A stretch of 64,000 nucleotides of DNA from Atriophallophorus winterbourni. Its lineage: Eukaryota > Platyhelminthes > Trematoda > Plagiorchiida > Microphallidae. The notes beneath the pieces were generated by a model. It worked only from the letters and a program-made list of their open reading frames with translations, was not told where the DNA came from and did no database searches. This document shows positions 33,601 to 40,331 of this stretch, in pieces. The translations under genes and the position numbers were made by a program. The stretch covers positions 60,190 through 124,189 of the forward strand of contig JACCGJ010004939.1 in assembly GCA_013407085.1 (NCBI GenBank), written 5' to 3'. Numbering within the stretch: the first letter of the stretch is position 1; every line of letters begins with the position of its first letter.

Positions 33601-35029
33601 AAAAGCGCAAAAGCGATATGGAATATCCAATTTAAGGCTCACGAATGATGTGCTTTTGCATGTATAAGTTCAATTTTGCTTTAAACACCGCCAGGCCATT
33701 AGAGTCCGCCGCATGCTGGGGTATGGAATTCCAAAGAATTATAGCACCTACGGCGAAAAAATGGAGTTGACAATACGGGAACTTGGGTTGTAAAGGAATT
33801 AGGTTTGTCCGCGTGTCACTTTCTCATCACACACATCAATCAAGTATTTATGTACATGTCCTTCAGTGACAATTCTATAGGTCAGAATAATATCGCGCCG
33901 TATACTTCTTTCGGTAACGTCACATAGGCCCGAACGTCGCAATCTTTCGATGTACGGAACACTGCGGAATATTGTTCTGAGCATAAATCATTTTATGCTG
34001 TAGTATGTTTCGGTATTTATAGCATTGGAAATTATGTACTGATAAACAAAAAATTTAAAAATATGCGGATCAATTACTATAATGCGTTTATTTCCATTAA
34101 ATTTAACCAAACGCGTCATGATTGTATTCGATAACTTAGATGCAACATATCAAATCACCCCTGACATCTGCCACCGATGCTCCAGATTTAATCTAAACTA
34201 ATTCCTTTTCAGCTTACCATATTTGGGTTCCGTATGGTTCCATGTTAAACAATTTACATCGTCCGATTAACCAAAATCATATCTCTAGTGACAACATAGC
34301 TTCGGTCCGGAATTCAGTAAGTCACCCATTTTTGAATAATGTTATCTGACAATATGTTGGCGTTTAATTGAAGATTCAGTGCATCTGTTGCTTCATTTAT
34401 TTATCCTTCCAAGCACAATGATTTACACTTAACTGGTCAAATCTTGCTCAAGTCGTCTAAATTAAGTACACTATAACAAACATTTCAATAACAAACAGGA
34501 CATCATTTATTACAGCCATATTTTCAATATCATGGCATCAGTGTGTTGAAAGGTTTTGTATCAAAATTCACAAGTTATTCAGTGAAATTCATCCAGTAGT
34601 GCGGAACAGGAGGCATAATCCTATGTGTTTGAGCATTGCATATCGTGTGGAATAATAATTTAAAATGACTACACATCATGGGAGCTTACATACACAAGAA
34701 CATTTTGTAAATATGTTTATGTTAAACATTTGATTAAAGCATCAGGAAAATGTTTAATTCACTGTATGTGATTAATATATTTTTAACAGTTGTGGTCATT
34801 TTTCTCGTTATTTGGATCGAACGTGAGGGTTAGTGGAATACGTGGAAGAACGTTGAAAGGTACACGCTACATCGAATCGATCGTTGAGTTAAACATGCAC
34901 GCGAATCCACAATTCATTGTCCATCCGGAAAACTGGCCCTTATCATTCTGGCCAATGATTTCGTTCCATCTTTCGATCAAAGATCTTTACAAATATGAAC
35001 TTTTTCCGGAAATGCGTAAGACAACTTGA
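24558..35029 (+). CDS. Gene C: MEG-like secreted/surface protein with a LINE-filled intron
   Basis: Exons supported by splice sites and continuous phase: 24,558-24,658 (101 nt, phase 1 to 0, donor GTAAGT), 26,226-26,406 (181 nt, 0 to 1), 26,485-26,529 (45-nt micro-exon, 1 to 1), 34,213-34,316 (104 nt, 1 to 0, donor GTAAGT) and 34,790-35,029 (terminal, phase 0, stop TGA). AATAAA follows at 35,138. The 181-nt exon carries the SEA-like pattern GCRLLRYYVF...LLLVELELDI and ends MKAITG. The intron from 26,530 to 34,212 is mostly LINEs. Exon 1 was not found. An alternative second exon (about 25,549-25,633, ending ATTCAG|gtgaat) also fits the phases. A nuclear-encoded small extracellular protein of unknown function is inferred. 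Confidence 0.6.
26226..26406 (+). CDS. Gene C SEA-like exon
   Basis: Acceptor ggaacatattttcag; 60 open codons starting ALTKTQARGCRLLRYY and ending YRMKAIT plus one base; donor gtgatg. The spacing of Cys, alternating hydrophobics and a following helix matches the gene E exon at 40,409-40,616 and the gene D exon ending VSRVLTG. Confidence 0.65.
26485..26529 (+). CDS. Gene C micro-exon (45 nt)
   Basis: Acceptor caatctttattgcag and donor GTGAGT bound exactly 45 bases, phase 1 to 1, giving NPQLQDSPPYNYKT. It keeps the frame whether included or skipped, a hallmark of MEG-type genes. Gene E has a 45-nt exon in the same place. Confidence 0.7.
26955..27300 (-). mobile_element. CR1-like LINE 3' fragment
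   Basis: It begins with an agattaaaga-type tail, then the antisense of the LINE C-terminus. The plus-strand frame at 27,047-27,295 mirrors the same shadow frame over 32,690-32,850. It is a truncated insertion in the gene C intron. Confidence 0.6.
27436..28023 (-). CDS. CR1 ORF2 C-terminal part (frameshifted)
   Basis: 195 codons in a different frame from the main ORF2, overlapping its end at 27,906-28,023. It has the post-RT region with YIHPVLDYASQAW, RRMRGDLILAYKI and FYSVRVCFAWNSLP. A single frameshift around 27,910-28,020 explains the split. The related copies at 13.1 and 63.2 kb have the same C-terminus. Confidence 0.8.
   Translation of the reverse strand: MRQFEKWSTMRNRLQKRVSAARHATADIWTIFPGCFPFMMNTYIHPVLDYASQAWTQLLQKDILLLVRIYRRASKLVIGLENMSFARRLRQLEMSTLAQRRMRGDLILAYKILTTVSHPLDILFHLRTSSNSRGHGYNLEIPHSKRNRYRYFYSVRVCFAWNSLPSDLVSSNSVSIFQSKLDHYMRANPNFFPNY
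27906..30173 (-). CDS. CR1 ORF2: endonuclease-reverse transcriptase
   Basis: The 755-codon frame is also open upstream of its first ATG to about 30,320 (TNTNSLFNKLIELFEICYE), so the listed start is not the true one. The APE-type endonuclease has IVAVTETWFH (catalytic Glu), LKMGDFNIPQL, STLDLILTS and GRNDHVVLEF. The RT has KSPGPDEITPKLLK, QHGFRRNRSCLTNLLTSLDD, CYLDISKAFDRVDH, SGVPQGSVLGPILF and MVLFADDIKVW (FADD at about 28,245-28,256). It nicks target DNA and reverse-transcribes the element RNA there. All key residues seen are present. It ends in a frameshift before the C-terminal region. Confidence 0.88.
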   Translation of the reverse strand: MFEICYETAPDIVAVTETWFHASLSDNELSLPNMSLFRRDRLGNGGGAALYFKQSFICRAMNDVILDITDTLWCSLTLTSGDQCIIGVIYRSPTATLDLNNKLINASRYVTTRYNTQILKMGDFNIPQLYIRNDHASEALENKLPAVLDYAPLYNHVFGFTRMRGSDQPSTLDLILTSDPTAVENIVYKPPIGRNDHVVLEFEYVCSARRNSDGTKCVRKVNLRALCAELQSTSFAQLDYSNPDSHWRSLLQHLKSILEEHSMFASKKTSQRYKFLLRSRTKKWMKQKAVAWEFHKATNTADSWAQFTRLRNKVISLIQDDKQAFQSQLITQMHPNPKLLYRLVNDRTNIKPGVFALKTSSGFTESINQTADLLADFYAGVFAPKSMEPDQESIVRLDRPTLSEVLITPMVVAQYLRKLNVKKSPGPDEITPKLLKTCHAQLSEPLSCMFNNLLQAGVVPQDWKLGQIIPIYKGGCRSDVKNYRPVTLLSSVSKDFERIITAEIVRHLETNQLLAVAQHGFRRNRSCLTNLLTSLDDWTRIVDAGGCIHACYLDISKAFDRVDHNLLLNKLKKHGVVGRLYELLRDYLSNRHIRVRVDGLLSKNIDVTSGVPQGSVLGPILFLVYMNDIPLPNDSKMVLFADDIKVWRQIRNADDCILLQNDLSALFNWSSENKLSLNMQKSKMIQIGRDLGFSYPYKLGDINLEYTEKEKDLGVWICGSLKNGLQCETVYKSASRLLGMLRRIFGRFSRGVFLS
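30356..30838 (-). pseudogene. CR1 ORF1 C-terminal part (frameshifted)
   Basis: 160 codons with DCRIYPDVPWWERK-like sequence (read SNCRIYPDVPWWERKGSL) and FRVPFSPKNKEDGPK. The same blocks appear at 16,000-16,300 and 38,260-38,560, so they are conserved ORF1 C-terminal features. Together with 30,937-31,239 it continues ORF1 after frame breaks. No known enzymatic motif was recognised. Confidence 0.65.
31209..32063 (-). CDS. CR1 ORF1 with PHD-type zinc finger
   Basis: 284 codons. Around residues 140-200 the Cys/His order is C-x2-C, C-x2-C (TCFLCMG), H-x2-C (KIHGKCDH), C-x2-C (CYICVRC), the Cys4-His-Cys3 pattern of a PHD finger known in ORF1 of several CR1 elements. A helical stretch (ENRLAGLELGLRRVEEML) follows, probably for self-association. 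ORF1 proteins bind element RNA and act as chaperones. The frame breaks near 31,209 and continues in others to about 30,360. Confidence 0.78.
   Translation of the reverse strand: MLTRAHFFQSLTILRFLLSLQGSRRATNFDTYFCVLACVVNELYWIICNMTKSRVPKQPPRPVEQKPVTQPNNPFQASNLFHRITRTNIWTKKSIDQTVAATSNQLDLIAKGLDPANATMVTAGPTDRTNLDTQNCPEVTCKACEQPVSPMARKVITCFLCMGKIHGKCDHTLAPDWIALLNNERVPGACYICVRCRATSLHKADTFETKIENRLAGLELGLRRVEEMLVNHLSTQRITNANHHINTSISETPLKESKTKAIRVPKKPKSRVIPVWNQLKRPQK
32301..32439. other. Short spacer in gene C intron
   Basis: AT-rich sequence between the CR1 leader and the RTE tail fragment. No gene-like feature was seen. Confidence 0.4.
32440..33060 (+). mobile_element. RTE-like LINE tail split by a CR1 3' fragment
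   Basis: 32,440-32,512 (tagccgaggcagagcaaata) and about 32,950-33,060 (cgggagagatttctcttccc, ttagtcattggaa) match the two parts of the RTE C-terminal zinc-finger region seen at 47,500-47,680. The gap between them holds a minus-strand CR1 end. Confidence 0.6.
32512..32950 (-). mobile_element. CR1-like LINE 3' fragment nested in the RTE tail
   Basis: It starts with agattcaagattcaagaatt, the simple-repeat 3' tail of this family. The minus-strand frame 32,950-32,627 reads RLRSDVIITYKILNTPDHPL and YFYSVRVCFLWNAIP, the LINE C-terminus. Confidence 0.75.
33061..33500. other. Gene C intron spacer
   Basis: AT-rich, no coding signal. Only short chance frames were seen. Confidence 0.4.
33505..33995 (-). 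mobile_element. CR1-like LINE 3' fragment
   Basis: It begins with gattcaagtattcaagtatt repeats. The minus-strand frame 33,984-33,799 has IERLRRSGLCDVTERSIRRD and ILTYRIV, the CR1 C-terminus. It is 5' truncated. Confidence 0.65.
34213..34316 (+). CDS. Gene C penultimate exon, phase 1 to 0
   Basis: Acceptor ctaattccttttcag and donor GTAAGT bound 104 bases with one fully open frame (YHIWVPYGSMLNN ... ASVRNS). The phases agree with the 45-nt micro-exon before and the terminal exon after. Confidence 0.65.
34790..35029 (+). CDS. Gene C terminal exon
   Basis: Acceptor atatatttttaacag ends at 34,789. The phase-0 frame of 79 codons runs to TGA, with LKGTRYIESIVELN, a VHPENWPL segment and the conserved LYKYELFPEM near the end. 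The first codon is TTG, as expected of an internal exon start. Confidence 0.65.
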   Translation: MWSFFSLFGSNVRVSGIRGRTLKGTRYIESIVELNMHANPQFIVHPENWPLSFWPMISFHLSIKDLYKYELFPEMRKTT

Positions 35030-35043
35030 ATTTGAATCTCATA

Positions 35044-35047
<4 letters not shown>

Positions 35048-35089
<42 letters not shown>
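35048..35089. repeat. (TA)n microsatellite
   Basis: 21 uninterrupted AT units just after the gene C stop codon. Confidence 0.95.
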
Positions 35090-35091
<2 letters not shown>

Positions 35092-35452
35092 TATAGTACA
35101 ATTTCGTATAGTGCAGAATTCTGTTACTGGTTGCAAAAATAAATGAATAAAATTCGGCTAGTTGATTCATCACATTTTTCTATTTTTGAAATCAAAAATG
35201 TATGATCAAACGTCGAAAAGCTATACAAGAACGAGGTACTAACTGTTAGCTGAAATATTGCTAAATCAAAATATCTGTTTGAAATTGTTACCTGCTGACG
35301 TTTGCCTCCAAACACAACTTCGTTGAGATCAACAAACATTTTTCTAAACTATATAAAGCTTACTCACTTTCCAGTACACACGTCTCATTAGGTTCGTTTT
35401 ATAGGAGACGGATAAAAGATAAAATATCAATAAAATATATCAAGGCCAGGGA

Positions 35453-35510
35453 ATGGAAATATTCTTCATCAAAACAATTATTAATCTGGGTCAACTATTT
35501 CGTGTATCAG
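35453..35510 (+). CDS. Gene D exon 1, signal peptide
   Basis: ATG opens MEIFFIKTIINLGQLFRVS and the donor gtatac leaves phase 1. At 58 nt it is the same length as gene B exon 1. The hydrophobic core is weaker than in B. Confidence 0.5.
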
Positions 35511-37801
35511 GTATACGGAATAACCACAATTGCACAATCGTTTTCTGAGTCATGTTCATTAGAGTGCACATTTCTCCTTGCTAAGTGTTAAACGCTGAAG
35601 TGAACAATAGGAACCACATGAGCCGTTGAAAAATTTAATCCATCGAAACCATCCCTGATAATCATGTTCAATTTTTTTGCATCACATCTATATCAATTTA
35701 CCTACAGAAACTCATCGTATTAAACATCGAACGATGATCTTAAAATGATTTTCTCAAAGCTTATGTTTATTATATAAACGTTTGGGCAACGAAATTGATG
35801 ATATCTCCAGTGAACCTGTTTTGAAATGATAATCCATCAAAATTAACGGCATTCTCGTGTCCATTCATTTTTGTGTTTGTGCTCTGTATTCACTACTGTG
35901 TGTTGGTCGACAGCAATAGTCGATGGCAGTATCACGGTGAATTGTGTTACGCGTCTATTTTCACCTTTTGAAATTTGCTTGCAGTTTCTGGTCACCAATT
36001 AATACATCTTTTTTCAATTTGTGTTGTTTCTCGTGATATTTGATATATTGTATCTGAACATATTCGACGTCCGTTTGGTCACATGTGTAATATGTGACCT
36101 GTTTACACAACATGATGCTTCCCGCAATTTATGCATAAGAGTTTTAGGAAGCAATGTATAAATTCTCATTTAAGAGTATGTCTTCAACATCGCTGAGTCC
36201 ACTATGCGGTGCTGATATTGGTTAATGCTAATGTTTTTCTTCAAGTGTACCGAAGACTCAAGAGATGAATGTTTACTAAGTATCATAGATGTATATAATT
36301 TGCGCTTGTATGCCACTGTTTAATAAAGTTGGTGAGCGTACTTGTCGACAATTCTTCGACTTATTCAAGCTCATGCGTATCCCGATCATACTCTCCCTAC
36401 CTGATGAGTGCAAACAGCACGAGCTTGGTCGTAGTTTATGTGTGTTGGAAGGAAATGCATGCAAATGAGCTGTTTTGTTCATTGTCATGGGTTCAGACCT
36501 AGTCAACATGAGTGTGCCTTAGGTGATTGAACAGGTTGGTCACTCCAACCTTATCCAACAGTGACATACAAACGCAACTTCTCTACCATTCTTCCACTGT
36601 TTCAATCGCATGCTGACGCTAATCCTACTGCCCTTCCTGATGAGTGCAATCAGCACGAATCCGGTCGTGGGGTGTGTGATTGAAATGCATGCAAACGACC
36701 TTTTTTGATCTTAGATGTATGTTGTTATGTTTTGTTTTGTTGTTAGTTCAACATTTATCCGGTGATTTTGCTTGGTCTCCTGGCTAAGCATGATAAACTT
36801 AAGTTTTCAATCTTCTGACTTGTGATTTGCAAACATCCATATCTTTTATATCCGAAAGGTTAAGCAAAATTCCCTATCAGTTTCATTTAAGAAATCTTAA
36901 CCGGTGAAATTTACAGAAGTAGCCTTGCATTAATCAAACATTTCACTTTTTACAATGGTATTCTAATTGGAATAAAGAGATTTTCGTTTCACGTATTACG
37001 CTTGGCATACATGAAATGTTTCGTGTGTTATTAGGTGATCTCAATTTACACGTCTTCTGTTCATCAACTACTATATTGTTGTCTTTCAAGACAAACGTAA
37101 CAACTGGAACAAATTTTAAGTGTCAGTCAATTTCCGATTTTTATTCCTCCACCAATCCTCATATTGCTCCATTTATTAGTAACAAATCTAATGTGAAGCT
37201 CCTGATTGTAAGCAGGGTACTAACTGGTGACGATCACAAGCACGAATCACCTGAATAGCTCACGCGAATCTAAAGTTTTCCAAATATTTCCGGTTAAGTT
37301 CATTTATCGTTTGGTTTACAGATCCGGATATGAAACGAGATGTAACTGGTGAGTCTGAAAATATTTGTGTTTGAGAAGTGTTTGAAAATATTACAGCTAG
37401 GCGAATCACTCGAACCATTACTGATTACATACCAACAGAGTCGAACACATTTGTAGACGTTTATCAGTGACATTTATTGTGTCAAACTAGGAAACATTAA
37501 AGTACGGTATTTTGATTTTTGATTTTGATAATGTACATTATTCTTGCGATCAAACAGACTTGTAATTGCCTCTTGCAAACCGGAAAGTATATAATTTGGC
37601 ATTAAACAAGGATGACAGTATAATTTTATTAACTAAAGTTTTTATATCCATTTATTACAAATACCTGAAGCTGAATATTGGGCTTCTCAGGCGACACCCT
37701 GTAGTATAAATGGTAAACTGGTTTTAAACAAGGTTTTATGTGACTCACGATTTGCGCAAATGTTGTTCTGTACAAAGACAAATATACGAACAAAGCCATA
37801 A
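35453..37801 (+). CDS. Gene D: MEG-like secreted protein, complete exon set
   Basis: Exons: 35,453-35,510 (58 nt, to phase 1), 35,914-35,936 (23 nt, 1 to 0), about 36,980-37,226 (0 to 1; this acceptor is the least certain), 37,322-37,348 (27-nt micro-exon, 1 to 1), 37,397-37,452 (56 nt, 1 to 0) and 37,691-37,801 (terminal, stop TAA). AATAAA is at 38,018. All junction phases agree. The intron between 37,349 and 37,396 is only 48 nt. Exon 1 joins exon 2 as VSA-IVDGSIT, a plausible signal cleavage site. The 0-to-1 exon has SSTTILLSFKTN and ends VSRVLTG, matching C and E. The product is a small, presumably secreted protein of unknown role. Confidence 0.6.
35914..35936 (+). CDS. Gene D exon 2 (23 nt, phase 1 to 0)
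   Basis: A long pyrimidine-rich acceptor (to gtcgacag at 35,913) and donor gtgaat enclose 23 bases. If unspliced, the frame reads on to TAA at 36,002 with FSPFEICLQFLVTN, which itself resembles the gene E terminal exon (YPAELMLRFVTKN). An alternative short terminal exon is therefore possible. Confidence 0.45.
36290..36510 (+). repeat. Copy 3 of the gene-cluster repeat, hammerhead-like core
   Basis: It contains ctgatgagtgcaaacagcac followed by gag: the CUGAUGA core string, a 4-bp perfect stem GUGC/GCAC with a 5-base loop, then GA. A gaaatgcatgcaaa block follows. It lies in the gene D intron, in tandem with copy 4 about 210 bp later. Confidence 0.55.
36511..36715 (+). repeat. Copy 4 of the gene-cluster repeat, hammerhead-like core
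   Basis: It contains ctgatgagtgcaatcagcac followed by gaat, then ccggtcgtggggtgtgtgat and gaaatgcatgcaaa. The CUGAUGA-stem II-GAA arrangement is that of a hammerhead ribozyme, but the base after GAA is T where A is usual, and I could not pair stems I and III convincingly. Confidence 0.5.
36980..37226 (+). CDS. Gene D SEA-like exon
   Basis: The frame is open from 36,923. The donor at ACTG|gtgacg gives phase 1, as in genes C and E. The acceptor aataaagag at 36,979 is the only one giving phase 0 that I see, and it is weak. Pattern: NLHVFCSSTTILLSF, then a hydrophilic helix-like region and RVLTG. Confidence 0.5.
37322..37348 (+). CDS. Gene D micro-exon (27 nt)
   Basis: Acceptor cgtttggtttacag and donor GTGAGT bound exactly 27 bases, phase 1 to 1 (DPDMKRDVT across the joins). 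Skipping it would remove nine residues without a frameshift. Confidence 0.7.
37397..37452 (+). CDS. Gene D penultimate exon (56 nt)
   Basis: Acceptor gaaaatattacag, a 56-base frame (RRITRTITDYIPTESNTF), donor gtagac. The gene E equivalent at 40,828-40,883 is also exactly 56 nt and phase 1 to 0, which supports the otherwise weak donor. Confidence 0.6.
37691..37801 (+). CDS. Gene D terminal exon
   Basis: Acceptor tattgggcttctcag, phase-0 frame of 36 codons to TAA. FAQMLFCTKTNIRTKP recalls ELMLRFVTKN and YTKPYM of the gene E terminal exon. Confidence 0.55.
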   Translation, partial: ATPCSINGKLVLNKVLCDSRFAQMLFCTKTNIRTKP

Positions 37802-38092
37802 GCAATGCATTAGGCTAAATTCCATCATCAAACCTAGTCTCGGACGAAACAACTAATTTATATCAAAAACGTAATAAAGAGGGCTTAAAAAATGTATTTT
37901 GTTGATTACCTCAACTCACTAAGAGCGTTTTCCGTCTATTCACCAAATACGGTTATAGATACGGAGCCTTTAATCCGTTGTGAATTGGTAAACGAAGTTA
38001 TGCTTTAAAGCCGCTTTAATAAAAAATTCCTACAGGAAACAACGATGTTCAAGATTTAAGATTCATGATTCAAGAATTTATGGTATAAAAAT

Positions 38093-38131
38093 CTATATAT
38101 ATATATAATATATATATCTATATATATGATC

Positions 38132-38163
<32 letters not shown>

Positions 38164-38180
38164 ATATATTATATATCTCT
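38093..38180. repeat. TA-rich microsatellite
   Basis: Imperfect (TA)n with interspersed c and a bases. Confidence 0.9.
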
Positions 38181-38661
38181 ATATGCGATGCCGAAGTTTA
38201 TTATGATTTTGCTTTCCATTTGCCCCTAATTGTTTTATCATACCTTTCGTTAAATTTGTTGTTTGTAGAGGTTTGGGACCGTCACCTTTATAGTTTGGTG
38301 ACAGAGGTATTCTAAGCCTGTCCACCACGACTGACTCGTGACCTTCGATACTGTTGCCAACGTTGAGCCACTGTTTTAATCGTGGTGCTGTATTTCATAT
38401 TCCGAAGCAGTTTTAGTGTGTTCATGATCACTAGGAATAAACATACTGTGTTGGTTAGATTATCCCATGTTTTAAATTACCTTTTCTCTTCAACCACGGA
38501 ATATCAGCATGTATGCCACATTTAGTCTGTGAACATGCACAGAGCAAGTTAGAGTTTACAAGAAGGTCTTCCATCACTTTTTGACTTGTAAGTGTTTTCC
38601 TCAGTAAACGTGGTTCGTCAAAATGAGAAGAATTGGCTGCCGACTTAGGTGGGTTATTGAA

Positions 38662-39207
38662 TTAGGCAGTATCGAGCTCATACCCGCCATTGAACACAGC
38701 TGGTACAATTTTTTTTAATTTCGTGAGTTCTTCTACTTGAGAAATTGTCCCGGATGTCTCCGGCAAATCAGTGAACATTACACTGAGATTCATCAAATTT
38801 GTTTTTATTTCAGTATTTGTTTTGGAGACAGAGGAATTCTGCTGATGCACAGTCAGTAGATACCCCTTCAACTTTTCAAGCTCAATAACATCTGAGTAGC
38901 ATCTAGCGTGTGTATCACTAAACCCTTCAGCCTCCCGCAAATTCTCTTTACGTAGCGGAGCATCTTTTGAATTTACGGGATGTAGCGTTGAGTTTAGGTT
39001 GGTTTCACTTTTCAGTGAGTTATTGTGGACATTTACCATCGATTTTAATGTTTCCTCGAATTTTTGAGAACCGTTCTCTAACTGTTTGAGTCGATCTTCA
39101 AGGTCTCCTGATTGTGATACATTGGTCTCACTGCCGTTTAACGGCTTTGTTCTACAGACACTTGGAAGTTCAGCGTTATTAATAAAGACAACTGCCCCTT
39201 TAGTCAA
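38662..39207 (-). pseudogene. CR1 ORF1-like coiled-coil fragment
   Basis: 181 codons with a heptad-like stretch (LEDRLKQLENGSQKFEETL) and a helical Leu/Lys-rich end. The usual PHD finger is not visible in this frame. Its position between ORF1 C-terminal blocks and the CR1 leader supports ORF1. Confidence 0.55.
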
Positions 39208-39479
39208 AGCTTTATCGCAATTATTGTGTATTATGGTAGATCACATATAACAAATGATTATTTTCGAGTTCACATTTACCCCCTTTTTGCACATTTTAAA
39301 CAAATCATTCGTAGTTTTCTAGGATTCTGACATCCGATAGCAGTTGAGGTCAAGGTCGTTTGATTGTTGAATGTGGGTTTAGATAGACTTGGAGTCCATC
39401 AAATATCATACAACAGAACAAATCCAGTGAAGATATGATCATAAGTATCGGAGCAACAAAAATGCGACCGCACAGCACC

Positions 39480-40269
39480 TTCAATGTTCGTCTGAATCCT
39501 TATCATGTGTTTGATCAAGATTCACATCGTGATTCCTTAGTTGAATAGTTTTATTCAATGTACCAACCATATTATAAAATTCAAAAGAAGTTGGCTTGTC
39601 CGAATGACTTAGAGTTTATCAGTTCAAGGAACCTGCAATGCTATTCGGTGGTATTTTATGGCCTAAAGGAAATTAATATTTATACCCTGAAATTTATTTT
39701 GAATGAATAAAAGAGTGAAGCTATTTTATCTTCCATTTATATTTGAAATTGTTGATCAAGTCAATTGATGCCAATAATGAAAAAAACCCATTTTGTTTGT
39801 GCGCAATAGGAAAATACTTTGAAAAATGCTTTAGCATTAGATTATTTTCGTTCAATGGTATTAACGATAATAATGTCTGCATACATGGTTTAATCTTATT
39901 CCAATGCAATAATGAAATACGTTTAACTGATGGTGCCATGAATATATTCATGCTATTGGCTTTGAAACAAAGTTAAACTCAGAAGCCACTCTTAATCAGT
40001 TTGGCACAGCTAACCTTCGGATGAACTATCCACATAGTGGATCTAATTTAACCGACCAACACAATGGAAATGATCAGTTTTCGAATTACTAAAACGAGGA
40101 GCAAGTAAGTGTTATTCACAACATTTGTTGTTCAAAATATCGATCATATGACTCTAAAATTACCACAACCCAAGTTCATTTAAATTCAAAGTTAGAATTT
40201 TTAATTACTGTGACTTTACATCTATATTCACTCGATTGAACTCATGACATATTGCTTTCCTGTTTTTAG
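39480..40269. other. Region upstream of gene E
   Basis: It should hold exon 1 of gene E, but none with a good signal peptide and phase-1 donor was found. An ATG at 40,064 leads to a GTAAGTG donor at 40,105 but in phase 2, which does not fit. Short frames at 39,560 and 39,743 look like chance. Confidence 0.4.
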
Positions 40270-40331
40270 TTGTGCAGTTGAATATAATTGCGCCATTGAT
40301 ATTAGTGGTCCCGATCGTCGAGTGCCCACAG
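40270..40331 (+). CDS. Gene E exon, phase 1 to 0
   Basis: Acceptor tttcctgtttttag, donor GTAAGC. A second frame (AVEYNCAIDISGPDRRVPT) is also open but would enter the next exon in a frame with an early stop, so the hydrophobic frame is preferred. Confidence 0.6.

Larger units (their letters stand above)
38040..39430 (-). mobile_element. CR1-like LINE, ORF1-bearing fragment
   Basis: The 3' side starts with attcatgattcaagaattt (tail), then a TA-rich satellite (38,093-38,180). Next come ORF1 C-terminal blocks on the minus strand (38,250-38,560, like 30,500-30,800), ORF1 coding (39,207-38,662), and the leader block gagcaacaaaaatgcgacc at 39,450. ORF2 is missing, so the copy is internally deleted. 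It separates genes D and E. Confidence 0.65.

Noticed and set aside
36290..36715. Calling the repeats functional hammerhead ribozymes
   Set aside because: Core and stem II are present, but stems I and III could not be paired and the base after GAA is wrong, so this is kept only as a hypothesis.
36923..37258. Treating the 112-codon open frame upstream of the 27-nt micro-exon as one unspliced gene
   Set aside because: It fits better as a SEA-like exon with a phase-1 donor at 37,226. The codons after the donor have no support.
40064..40104. ATG followed by a perfect GTAAGTG donor as exon 1 of gene E
   Set aside because: It ends in phase 2. Joined to 40,270 it forces a frame that meets a stop in the SEA-like exon. 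It also lacks a signal-peptide core.
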